From SAR86 cluster bacterium AG-390-O18 (GTDB lineage: Bacteria; Pseudomonadota; Gammaproteobacteria; Magnimaribacterales; AG-339-G14), in NCBI GenBank assembly GCA_003279605.1, contig QCHF01000001.1, positions 575,546-639,545 on the forward strand: a DNA stretch of 64,000 nt. The letters run 5' to 3'. Numbering within the stretch: position 1 is the stretch's first letter; each line of letters begins with the position of its first letter. The notes beneath the pieces are model-generated. The model saw only the letters and a list, made by a program, of their open reading frames with translations, had not been told where the DNA came from and searched no databases. Positions 26,331-34,539 of the stretch are shown piece by piece. A program made the position numbers and the translations under genes.

Positions 26331-28024
26331 AAGTTTTCACAAAAGTTTTCATTTATTCTCCATATGAAGAATGAATTAGTTGCATTATTTTTTTTTGAAA
26401 AAGATGGATTTGAATTCCAGATTAATTCTAAATGCGGCCATATTGCATTTAAATATTTTCCTCTATATGTTCTTATTTGTGACTTTTCTCTGAATAACTG
26501 CTCAGGAATAAATTCATCTACATTTATATTTCTAAACTCAGCATTAAGAAATAAATACTTAATTTTTTGATCGCAGGTATATTGAACAAATGCTTCTTTT
26601 TTTAAAATATTTAGAAAATTATTAGAATTTACTAGGCCCTCTAATTGTATGGTGTGATGATTTAAATGAAATCCAAGTTGGCCTGCTGCCCAAGCTCCTA
26701 CAATTGATTTTTTAGGAAGGTTTTCATTTGCCCATTCGAAAGCCTTTACATATAGATTGTTATTTTCTCCGCCAAAAGATATATGATCCTTTATGGAATT
26801 TTGATATGAAAAGATAGGAAAAATCTGAAGCAAGGCAGCAAAAATAATTACAAGAGAGATTTTCATACCAGAAACATACTTTCTGAATAAAAAATCAAAA
26901 TTATTTAGAGTAAAGATTAAGAAAGTAAAATAAAGAATAAATAATCCTGAAAGCCCATAAGTCCAATTATCTAAACCTATAAGAAAAATATTGTAGTAAA
27001 GAACTTGAAAGATTAAATAAAAGATAATTGATAAAATAAGAATTATTTGAACAGAAAATTTCATGCTTGTCTTTTTAGAAACAAAATAGAAAGGAATTAA
27101 GAAAAATAAAAATGATATAAAAGAAATGAATAAAGAAACATAAAAATGAAAATTTATAAATTTCAAAATAAATGGTGTCGCAAAAAAAGAAGAATATTTT
27201 AAGAAGGATATACTGTTTAAATAAACGTCATCTAAATAATAAAAGTAATCCTGAAATGAAGGATTTGGAAAAAGATACTTAAAAGTAGAGTAAAAATTTT
27301 TGATCTCTCCACTAATAGGAATAATTGATCCTGATGATATATAAAGCCAAACTAAATAAGGGATAGTTACCATTAAATGAGATAAGGAAGAAATAAAAAA
27401 ATACTTTCTATTAATTATTAATAAGTATGAATATGGCAATATAAAAAAAATAAAAGAATCCAATCTTGAAAGCATTGCTAGGCCTGTAAATATCCCAAAA
27501 TAAATATGGGATCTAGAGGTTTTATGATTTATTAATATATTGAAGGTTCGTATAGATAAAATAACAAAAACAGCCAAAAGAGCTGTTTCCATGCCATTAA
27601 AAATATATTGGCCTAATGTTGGAAAAAATGTAATAGAAATTACCAAGAATACGAGTGGAATAAAAGGTAAATTATTCTCGTCTAGAAATTTTTTAAAAAT
27701 GTAAAAAAAATAAATAACTAAAAAAAGATTTATGAACAAAGCTATCTTTATTAAGTTTTCTCCAGAAAAAAAGAAAGAGGGAACTAATAAAATGAATTGC
27801 CATAATGGTTGAAACCCATTTGTGATATTTATTCTATCAAATGTAAAAAAACCCTTTATCCAAAAGTTTTCTGCAATTTTTAAATAATAATAAAAATCAT
27901 CTTGAAAAAAAATACCATTTCCCCTGGATTCATCTGGTAAAAAAATTCGCCAAGAAAATGCTAAAAATAGTAAAGAATAAATAATTAAAAATTCTTTTTC
28001 TTTGAAAGATTTAATGAAATTCAT
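26327..28024 (-). CDS. GT-C-type membrane glycosyltransferase (candidate arabinosyltransferase)
   Basis: This 565-aa protein has about 10-12 membrane helices and an early periplasmic loop with FFQDDFYYYLKIAENF (Asp42-Asp43), the acidic motif of GT-C enzymes that use polyprenyl-phosphate sugars. TNGFQPLW follows, and a soluble C-terminal domain starts at about residue 430. It overlaps the HAD-UbiA gene by 4 bases, so the donor may well be polyprenyl-phosphoryl-arabinofuranose. The fold class is fairly sure; donor and acceptor are inferred from context. Confidence 0.78.
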   Translation of the reverse strand: MNFIKSFKEKEFLIIYSLLFLAFSWRIFLPDESRGNGIFFQDDFYYYLKIAENFWIKGFFTFDRINITNGFQPLWQFILLVPSFFFSGENLIKIALFINLFLVIYFFYIFKKFLDENNLPFIPLVFLVISITFFPTLGQYIFNGMETALLAVFVILSIRTFNILINHKTSRSHIYFGIFTGLAMLSRLDSFIFFILPYSYLLIINRKYFFISSLSHLMVTIPYLVWLYISSGSIIPISGEIKNFYSTFKYLFPNPSFQDYFYYLDDVYLNSISFLKYSSFFATPFILKFINFHFYVSLFISFISFLFFLIPFYFVSKKTSMKFSVQIILILSIIFYLIFQVLYYNIFLIGLDNWTYGLSGLFILYFTFLIFTLNNFDFLFRKYVSGMKISLVIIFAALLQIFPIFSYQNSIKDHISFGGENNNLYVKAFEWANENLPKKSIVGAWAAGQLGFHLNHHTIQLEGLVNSNNFLNILKKEAFVQYTCDQKIKYLFLNAEFRNINVDEFIPEQLFREKSQIRTYRGKYLNAIWPHLELIWNSNPSFSKKNNATNSFFIWRINENFCENL

Positions 28025-28032
28025 TTGTAAGA

Positions 28033-28761
28033 TTACTTTTCAAAAAAAATGAAAGCGGATTCAAGATTTCCAAAGATAGTCTTTTTAAATCTTTTTTTAT
28101 TAAAACTCACCCTTGCTAATTTACAGTTACATTGATTAGCCATTATTTTAAAATCATTTAAGGTTCTATACCATCCTCTAAATTGGAACTGTCTAGTCGA
28201 AAAAAACAAAGCTAATATATTTTGCAAAAAGGCTCTTAATTCTAACAATATTGAAATTATTTTTTGTTTAATTGAAGCATTATAGATATGAGCATTACCT
28301 ATTATTATTTTTTCTGATTTTGATAGTATTTTTTCAAATTCTTTTTTATTTAAAAAATATTCTGATAGGTTTAATACTATTAAGTCTCCTTCAGAAGGGG
28401 TAAATTCCTGCAGAGTAGACTCTAAGAAATCTACATTTTTAAATAATGATGAAACTTTTCTTATATGACTATCATCAACGTCTATTAGAAGAAAATTTTT
28501 GGATGGATATTTCTTCAAAAAATGTATCTCTTTAAGGCAATCAAAAACTCCAATAAAAACAACTCTTTTTGAGGCCTCAATTTGCTGAGAGATAAAATCT
28601 TCTTCTTCATCATAATCTTCGTGACATGGTCTTGGCTTTAGTAAAAAAGATTCATCAAATACTAATTCTTTAATATTTTGTTTATAGTCAGAAATGACTG
28701 ATAATTTAAAAAGGTTCCAAAATTTTTTCTTTGAATCAGCAGGAGTGAAGAATCTCATCAT
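28033..28761 (-). CDS. Hypothetical protein, possible Rossmann-fold methyltransferase
   Basis: I do not recognise this 242-aa protein. It contains an acidic stretch HEDYDEEEDF, then VVFIGVFDCLKEIHFLKKYPSKNFLLIDVDDSH, which looks like a SAM- or nucleotide-binding beta-alpha-beta unit with an acidic residue after strand 2. A second strand-like segment is DLIVLNLSEYFL. A distant class I methyltransferase is possible, but the usual GxGxG is not present. It lies 12 bases after an aminotransferase gene and 8 bases before the GT-C gene. Confidence 0.5.
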   Translation of the reverse strand: MMRFFTPADSKKKFWNLFKLSVISDYKQNIKELVFDESFLLKPRPCHEDYDEEEDFISQQIEASKRVVFIGVFDCLKEIHFLKKYPSKNFLLIDVDDSHIRKVSSLFKNVDFLESTLQEFTPSEGDLIVLNLSEYFLNKKEFEKILSKSEKIIIGNAHIYNASIKQKIISILLELRAFLQNILALFFSTRQFQFRGWYRTLNDFKIMANQCNCKLARVSFNKKRFKKTIFGNLESAFIFFEK

Positions 28762-28773
28762 AGCTTTATGGAG

Positions 28774-30078
28774 TTAATTCAATAAAAATAAAAATTTTTT
28801 TAGTTTTTTTAAAATCAATTCATTTACATGTTTCGAATTGCTTACAGGAATATTAATCATTTTGGGTCCCATTTCTTCTGAATTCTTACATGATCCAGCA
28901 TTGTATAAAAAGTTTTCCAATGGCTCATTTCTTACAATAATAGGCTCTAAAAACCAAGTTGAATCAACATCAATTAAAAATCTTAGTCTTTTTCTGAAAT
29001 TGGAACCATTATTTATCTGAAAGCAAATCCTTGATGGGATAATTTCCAAGCAGTCATTTAAGTAGCTTTTAGGTAGAATATTTTCTAATGATGATTCTTT
29101 TATCAATTTAATAAAATTTTTAAGAAAAACATTCTTTGTCTCAGAGAATTCCTGAAAATTTTTTATCTCTTCTAAACCAATAGAACATAAAAAAGAGGGC
29201 ATCTTTGCTGGATAAGGATAATCTGAAACGTAAGACGTTCCAAAATCATCATCTAAAAATGGAGATTTAATAAAAAATATTTTCCTAAAAGAACTTCTTA
29301 ATTTGCTTATAAAAAATCCTTTTGTAGAAATATTATTTCTGAAGAATTTATTTTCAAAAATGAATTCCTTCCATATCTTTTTTTGTTTATTTAGAGGAAT
29401 ATTCTCTATTTTTTTCCATGAATTTTTAAGCTTTTCAAAAAGTTGAACATTTTCAGTATATAAAACACCGCCCATAAAAAGATTAATTGGCTTGGTATGA
29501 TCAAACGAGAAAATAGCTGCGTCTCCAAAAGTACCCACATTTTTATTTTTAATTTTTGATCCTAATGTTAAAGCGCAATCTTCTACTAAAAAAATATTTT
29601 TACCTTTTAAAAAGTCTTTAATTTTATCAATTTCACAAGGTATCCCATATGAATGTTGAGCAATGATGACTTTAGTATTTTTTGAAATACAATGTTTTAT
29701 TCCAGACAATGAAGACCCAAAAGTTTCCTTGTCTATATCTGAATAAATTGGAGTTGCTCCAGTGCGAATGATGGCATTTGGCATCACTGAACAAGTTGAT
29801 CCTAACAAAATTACTTCATCATTTTTACCTATTCCTAACTCTTTTAGTAAATGATAAAGCCCCATTCTTGCAGCAGCATAAGTAAGGCTTTTTCCAGAAC
29901 CAATGAGTTTTGAAAATTTATTTTCAAACTCTTCGTTTAGATAATTATTATTCAGAGATATTTCTCTATATATTGAATTTAACCTCATTTTTGAAAAATC
30001 TGAGTTTCCAGATACAAAAACAAAAAAATGCCTCTTAAAAAATATGTAAAAGTATCTTAATAGCCTTAGAAAGAACAA
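28774..30078 (-). CDS. DegT/DnrJ/EryC1-family PLP aminotransferase with N-terminal extension
   Basis: This 434-aa protein has a basic, aromatic N-terminal extension (about residues 1-60) not usual in the family, then the PLP-binding aminotransferase fold: AAARMGLYHLL, VEDCALTLGSK (Asp167) and SFDHTKPINLFMGG with Lys196. Lys196 argues against the RfbH-type 3-dehydrase, where His replaces this Lys, even though CDP-glucose genes are nearby. It probably aminates a keto sugar. The extension could be a membrane-binding helix. Confidence 0.8.
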   Translation of the reverse strand: MFFLRLLRYFYIFFKRHFFVFVSGNSDFSKMRLNSIYREISLNNNYLNEEFENKFSKLIGSGKSLTYAAARMGLYHLLKELGIGKNDEVILLGSTCSVMPNAIIRTGATPIYSDIDKETFGSSLSGIKHCISKNTKVIIAQHSYGIPCEIDKIKDFLKGKNIFLVEDCALTLGSKIKNKNVGTFGDAAIFSFDHTKPINLFMGGVLYTENVQLFEKLKNSWKKIENIPLNKQKKIWKEFIFENKFFRNNISTKGFFISKLRSSFRKIFFIKSPFLDDDFGTSYVSDYPYPAKMPSFLCSIGLEEIKNFQEFSETKNVFLKNFIKLIKESSLENILPKSYLNDCLEIIPSRICFQINNGSNFRKRLRFLIDVDSTWFLEPIIVRNEPLENFLYNAGSCKNSEEMGPKMINIPVSNSKHVNELILKKLKKFLFLLN

Positions 30079-30082
30079 TTTT

Positions 30083-31639
30083 TTACTCTTGAAGAATTCT
30101 TTTTAAAAACATTGCTGATTTGCCATTATCAGGAGTATACATATTGTTTATATAATCCTTAATTAAGTCAGTGTCGAAAGTTTTATCTATTTTTTTACTT
30201 ATAAGATTTTCAGAAAACTCTTTTATATTTTTTGGATCAAGTTTTGTATTCCATTCATTGAAATAAAAAAATCTATTTTCAAGATATTTATCGTCTAAGA
30301 AAAATTGAAAGGATTTTACACCCTGCATGAGGGATTCTATTCCAAACGAATTATCATTAAAAAGTATGAAATCATAATTGAATCTTAAATTTTCAACATC
30401 AACCTTGTTTATTATTTTAAAGTTTTTTGGAATATCAAAGTTTCTTTCTAAAGAATAAAAATCGTATTGAGGATGAAATCTTAAATGAATCTCTAAAGAA
30501 TCATGCTCAAAGTATTTTTTTAGAATTTCAATTATTGGAAGATATTTTGACTTATTCACAGAAAATGAATACAAAACTTTATTGGTGTAGGATGAAATAG
30601 GTTTTTTTACATTATATCTGCCATTTGAATTATCATAATTAAATCTAAGAGAAAAGAAGGTTTCTATTTGAGTTCTGATATTACAGTTTTCTCTTAAAAA
30701 CTTAGTAAAGTTATCACCAACTGTAAGAATTACATCAGGCTCAGGTAGTTCTTCGCCAGGTATATTAAAGAAGTTTAAAAATAATGGTGAGAACCCACTT
30801 CCCTGCACCCCTATTGTCTTGATATTGTCTTGAGAAAAAGAGCTGCAACAAACTTTTTCCCAAGCCTGATTTTCAAAAACATATATAAATGCCTTAATTT
30901 CTTTATTAATAAGTTTTTGTGAAATAAATTTTTCTTCAAAAGCTATAAAAGATCTAAATTTTAAAAAATCTAGTAGTAATGATCTGTTTATTTGTTTTGT
31001 GACATTCTTTTTTTTATAAAAAAAACTTTCTTGAGTTTTTAATCTTCCGTATCTTAAGTAGTCAAAAAAAATAAAAAATATATCTTTTATTTTTAAAAGT
31101 GCTTGAGGAATTATAAAGAGGTAATCATTATCCTTTTTACTGTAAAACTTCTTCACTCCTTGAAAGCTATATGCATGTAAAGCCGAAATTACTTGATATT
31201 GACTTGATATCTTTGAAGGAAGATCTCTAAAATGTTCGTCGATTAATTTTATTTCATCTAAGCATCTTGGCTCTAACCAAGATCGAAAGTATAAAGCGTT
31301 TTTAGGGAAATTTATTTTAGGTGATTTAAATTTTATATAAAATAAAAAAAATATTTTTATAAATAACTTTGGAATAAATTGGAAATAAGCTTTGAATAGT
31401 TCATATGAAGAATTATTTGGGTGATTTTCATCAATAATAGATTCATATAGTTCAGTTATAGTTTCTTGTTTACTTAAGGTTGGACTTGCTAGTTTATATT
31501 CATCTTTTTCAAAACTTATCCTGACTTTATTAAGAATGAGATTATATTCTTCTAAATATTCTTTATAAATTGAATTAGAAGTCTTCACAAAAAAGCTGAA
31601 AAGGTTATTTGGATAAATTTTCCCATGGTCTTGTTCCAT
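30083..31639 (-). CDS. Putative GT-B-type transferase of surface polysaccharide synthesis
   Basis: This large protein (518 aa from ATG 31639; the start is uncertain because it lies 35 bases inside rfbF and lacks a clear ribosome site) is not confidently assigned. The C-terminal half has GT-B features seen in capsule and CDP-glycerophosphotransferase-like enzymes: TIGVQGSGFSP, PDVILTVGDNF, LEIHLRFHPQYD and LFNDNSFGIESLMQGVKSFQF. The N-terminal half is helical and basic. A role in transferring a sugar or polyol phosphate to the glycan is likely. Confidence 0.6.
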   Translation of the reverse strand: MEQDHGKIYPNNLFSFFVKTSNSIYKEYLEEYNLILNKVRISFEKDEYKLASPTLSKQETITELYESIIDENHPNNSSYELFKAYFQFIPKLFIKIFFLFYIKFKSPKINFPKNALYFRSWLEPRCLDEIKLIDEHFRDLPSKISSQYQVISALHAYSFQGVKKFYSKKDNDYLFIIPQALLKIKDIFFIFFDYLRYGRLKTQESFFYKKKNVTKQINRSLLLDFLKFRSFIAFEEKFISQKLINKEIKAFIYVFENQAWEKVCCSSFSQDNIKTIGVQGSGFSPLFLNFFNIPGEELPEPDVILTVGDNFTKFLRENCNIRTQIETFFSLRFNYDNSNGRYNVKKPISSYTNKVLYSFSVNKSKYLPIIEILKKYFEHDSLEIHLRFHPQYDFYSLERNFDIPKNFKIINKVDVENLRFNYDFILFNDNSFGIESLMQGVKSFQFFLDDKYLENRFFYFNEWNTKLDPKNIKEFSENLISKKIDKTFDTDLIKDYINNMYTPDNGKSAMFLKRILQE

Positions 31640-32375
31640 CAAGCCACAGTGATTCTAATCTATCAAAGTCTCTTTTTGTATCCATGCACTGCCAAAACCC
31701 TTCATGTTTGTAAGCCATTAACTCTCCCAATTTTGCAACCTCTTCCAATGGAGATGATTCTAATACTGTTTCATCATTTTCAATGAACTCAATAAACTCA
31801 GGTTCGATAATAAAAAAACCTCCATTGATCCAATCCTTTCTCGTTTGAGGTTTTTCTTTGAATGATAATACCTTGTTATCCTTTATAGTGAGTTCTCCAA
31901 ATCTCGCAGATGGATGAACAGCGCTTACTGTAACCATCTTTCCATGACTTTGATGAAATTCTAATAATTTATCTATATCAATATTCGATAACGCATCTCC
32001 ATAAGTCAACATGAAAGTTTCTTGCAAGTAAGGCTGAAGTCTTTTTAATCTTCCACCTGTCATGGTTCCAATTCCAGTTTGAATTGCATTTACTTTCCAA
32101 TCTATTTTTTCTTTATTTAGAAAATCTACCTTTTGATTTTTTAGATCTAAAGATAAGTCTGAATTAAGTGAATTAAATTTTAAAAAATATTCTTTTATTA
32201 CGTTTGATTTGTAGCCAAGAGCCAAATAAAAATCTTTGTGTTTAAATCTAGCGTAATGATTCATTATGTGCCAAAGAATAGGTTTCTTTCCTATTTCTAC
32301 CATTGGCTTAGGCAAATCTTTACTAAATTCTGAGATTCTTGTGCCGAATCCGCCAGCTAAAATGACTACTTTCAT
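31605..32375 (-). CDS. rfbF: Glucose-1-phosphate cytidylyltransferase
   Basis: RfbF makes CDP-glucose from CTP and Glc-1-P, the first step to CDP-linked deoxy sugars. The 256-aa protein starts MKVVILAGGFGTRISEFSKDLPKPMVEIG, with the GGFGTR nucleotide-binding loop at residues 8-13 and the RfbF-specific KPILWHIMNHYA. MLTYGDALSNIDI carries the metal-binding Asp, and FWQCMDTKRDFD ends it. It works with the CDP-glucose 4,6-dehydratase at 34523-35590. Confidence 0.94.
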   Translation of the reverse strand: MKVVILAGGFGTRISEFSKDLPKPMVEIGKKPILWHIMNHYARFKHKDFYLALGYKSNVIKEYFLKFNSLNSDLSLDLKNQKVDFLNKEKIDWKVNAIQTGIGTMTGGRLKRLQPYLQETFMLTYGDALSNIDIDKLLEFHQSHGKMVTVSAVHPSARFGELTIKDNKVLSFKEKPQTRKDWINGGFFIIEPEFIEFIENDETVLESSPLEEVAKLGELMAYKHEGFWQCMDTKRDFDRLESLWLDGTRPWENLSK

Positions 32376-32380
32376 ATAGC

Positions 32381-33064
32381 TTATTTTATATTCTTTTTGC
32401 CTGAAATAAGAATTTCAGCAAGCAGCCATTCATTTGATTCGTCTATATCAAGCGATTCAAAATTATTAGATTCCATTTCATATAAATAAGGATTATCGCC
32501 AATTCTGTGATTATTTTTTAAAAAAGTGTCTCCTGAAAAAATATAAATATTTGAATTTTCCTCAAACACTGTTGGTAAATTTTGAGTTTGAACTAATTTT
32601 TTAGGATTGTGATTAATAGGTTTTAAATTTTCATCATAGAGTCTTTTTTTCATAGGAGTTACTGTAAACAAGCTATCGTATTTTTTATTTTTTTGATTAG
32701 AAAGAAAAATTTCAATAGCATTTTTTATTGTAAATATTGATAACAATGGGTTTGTACTGTGGGTTTGTAAAAAACTATTATCGGCTCCTATTTGATTAAC
32801 ATCATGTTTTATTATGGAGTTCATAGAAACCTCATGGCCGCATAGATTTTTGGGTCTTTTAATAATTATTACCCATTCCCCATATCTTTCTTTGGCTAAT
32901 TTCCCTATATCTGGACAATCTGTATTTATTACCAAATTAGTTATTAAATTTGTTTTCTTTAATTTATCAGCTATGTGAAAAAATAAAGGTTTCCCGGCTA
33001 TAAGTCTTTTATTTTTTTTTGGAACTCTTTCAGAATCCCTCTTCATTGGAAGTAAAGCAATCAA
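32381..33064 (-). CDS. CMP-acylneuraminate-synthetase-like nucleotidyltransferase
   Basis: This 227-aa protein has the NeuA/KdsB-type CTP-binding start LLPMKRDSERVPKKNKR (residues 4-20) and the helical and sheet pattern of the CMP-sugar synthetase family. QTHSTNPLLS occupies the position of the sugar-acid recognition region. It lies among CDP-hexose genes rather than next to neuB. A second, more typical synthetase is at 43158-43862. Its substrate may therefore be a different sugar acid or a sugar phosphate. Confidence 0.8.
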   Translation of the reverse strand: MIALLPMKRDSERVPKKNKRLIAGKPLFFHIADKLKKTNLITNLVINTDCPDIGKLAKERYGEWVIIIKRPKNLCGHEVSMNSIIKHDVNQIGADNSFLQTHSTNPLLSIFTIKNAIEIFLSNQKNKKYDSLFTVTPMKKRLYDENLKPINHNPKKLVQTQNLPTVFEENSNIYIFSGDTFLKNNHRIGDNPYLYEMESNNFESLDIDESNEWLLAEILISGKKNIK

Positions 33065-33067
33065 TTT

Positions 33068-34093
33068 TTAAGTGTCTCTAGCTAAAAAAGCCTTAATTAT
33101 TTTAATTAAGTAGTTAACAAAATAAGAATTTCTAAAACGTCTATACTTCTTGCTTTTAACATTAGCTTTTTCTAAGGCAACCATTGTATCTGAGAAGGCT
33201 GAAATGAATTCACTTTTTAAAGAATCTTTTTTAGATAATTTAAAAAGTGTTCTTACAAATTCGTCTCCAGTAATTAATTCAAAGCCGCCATAATTCATAA
33301 CATTAGTTAGAGATTGCAAACTAAAATTATAGGTGTGAGCTAAAACACTATACATTTGGTAGTTGTATTTATATTCTTTTTTGTTTTCAAGATCATTAAT
33401 TCCTGGTACTTCTATATAAATATACGATTTATCATGAACTAACTTTTCAAGCTCAGACATTGCATGCTTAAGATCAGTAAAGTGTTCAAAAACATGGCTT
33501 AAAATAACAATATCAGCTTTTCCTAAATTAGCTAAATCTTTCATTCCTCCTTGCACAGTTTTTATTTTTCTATTTTGAGCTACCTTTAAAGCATTAATTG
33601 AATAATCACACCCATATTTATCTACTACATAGCCTTTTTTTTTAAAAATAGACGACAAATTTAGTATTCTATTTCCAGCACCGCAACCAACTTCAAAGAT
33701 AGTAATTTCTTTCTTTTCAAAATTCATTTGCGAAGAAAAGAATGGATCAGAGTGAGGTTCTTTTGAAAAAGTGAAGTAGTTTCCTTCTTTACCTTCAATA
33801 AGGGGCCAGTAAATGTTCTCATAAAAGTATTTCATGGAAGATTCATCTATTCTGATAGTTTGAGTTACCAAACCACATGACCTACATATTTGAGAGCCAA
33901 AAGGCAATCCAAACCTATCAAGTTGGCTAAGAGCTAGAAAATTAGAAGCGCCACAAAAACATTCCTTAATTTGGTTAATTTTAATTTTTTTTGAATAGAT
34001 ATCTTGATTTAACTTATTAAAAGCATGCCTTCTAACTCCATTTAAAGGTATGCCTTCAAATTCAGTAACATATTTTGTTTGAAAAAATTTCAC
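33068..34093 (-). CDS. Class I SAM-dependent methyltransferase with N-terminal zinc motif
   Basis: The 341-aa protein has cysteines at 45, 47, 70 and 73 (CFCG...CRSC) in the arrangement of the N-terminal zinc domain of sugar C-methyltransferases, followed by a SAM-binding core with EVGCGAG (residues 134-140) and ILSHVFEHF. Members often methylate the 3-carbon of a 4-keto-6-deoxy sugar nucleotide. The adjacent rfbG product (CDP-4-keto-6-deoxyglucose) would be a fitting substrate. O- or N-methylation is not excluded. It overlaps the cupin gene as ATGA. Confidence 0.8.
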   Translation of the reverse strand: MKFFQTKYVTEFEGIPLNGVRRHAFNKLNQDIYSKKIKINQIKECFCGASNFLALSQLDRFGLPFGSQICRSCGLVTQTIRIDESSMKYFYENIYWPLIEGKEGNYFTFSKEPHSDPFFSSQMNFEKKEITIFEVGCGAGNRILNLSSIFKKKGYVVDKYGCDYSINALKVAQNRKIKTVQGGMKDLANLGKADIVILSHVFEHFTDLKHAMSELEKLVHDKSYIYIEVPGINDLENKKEYKYNYQMYSVLAHTYNFSLQSLTNVMNYGGFELITGDEFVRTLFKLSKKDSLKSEFISAFSDTMVALEKANVKSKKYRRFRNSYFVNYLIKIIKAFLARDT

Positions 34094-34539
34094 TCTTCTT
34101 TCCAGTCGTAGTCTATATCTTGATAATTCATTTTTTCAGATTCATCAGGATCATGTACCTCATCAATCAAATTCATAATCACGCTATGAGGATAATTTAA
34201 TCCTTTGAATCCAAACCATAATCCAGGTTTTACAATTAATTTTTTATTCGTTTCATCATCTAGTATTTCTTGATGAAAATTATCTATGCCGTCAAAAAAA
34301 ACAAACCTTACTCTTCCATATGGCACTACAAGATTGGAAGTAACTTTTGTATGTTTTTTCCATGATTTTATTGCGCCTTTTTTAATAAAAGAAAAATATG
34401 CTTCGCCAAAATTTGAGAAAGATTTATCATTAAGACTGTGAAATTTTAGTACATCACCCTCCGGGATAGATATTCTTTGGAGACTTTCTATAGATATTTT
34501 GCTTGAAAATTTTTTCATTGATTTATTGTTTATTTTCAT
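34090..34539 (-). CDS. dTDP-4-dehydrorhamnose 3,5-epimerase-related cupin
   Basis: This 149-aa single-domain protein has the small RmlC-related pattern often found beside rfbF/rfbG: FGEAYFSFIKKGAIKSWKKH, NLVVPYGRVRFVFFD and KPGLWFGFKG. It probably epimerises or isomerises the 4-keto-6-deoxy sugar on its CDP carrier. The ATG at 34539 overlaps rfbG by 17 bases and has AGAAG 4 bases upstream; an alternative ATG at 34518 has no Shine-Dalgarno. Confidence 0.82.
   Translation of the reverse strand: MKINNKSMKKFSSKISIESLQRISIPEGDVLKFHSLNDKSFSNFGEAYFSFIKKGAIKSWKKHTKVTSNLVVPYGRVRFVFFDGIDNFHQEILDDETNKKLIVKPGLWFGFKGLNYPHSVIMNLIDEVHDPDESEKMNYQDIDYDWKEE

Noticed and set aside
28774..30078. RfbH-type CDP-4-keto-6-deoxyglucose 3-dehydrase
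   Set aside because: The PLP-binding Lys is present (Lys196, SFDHTKPIN), whereas RfbH enzymes have His there; no iron-sulfur Cys pattern was seen.
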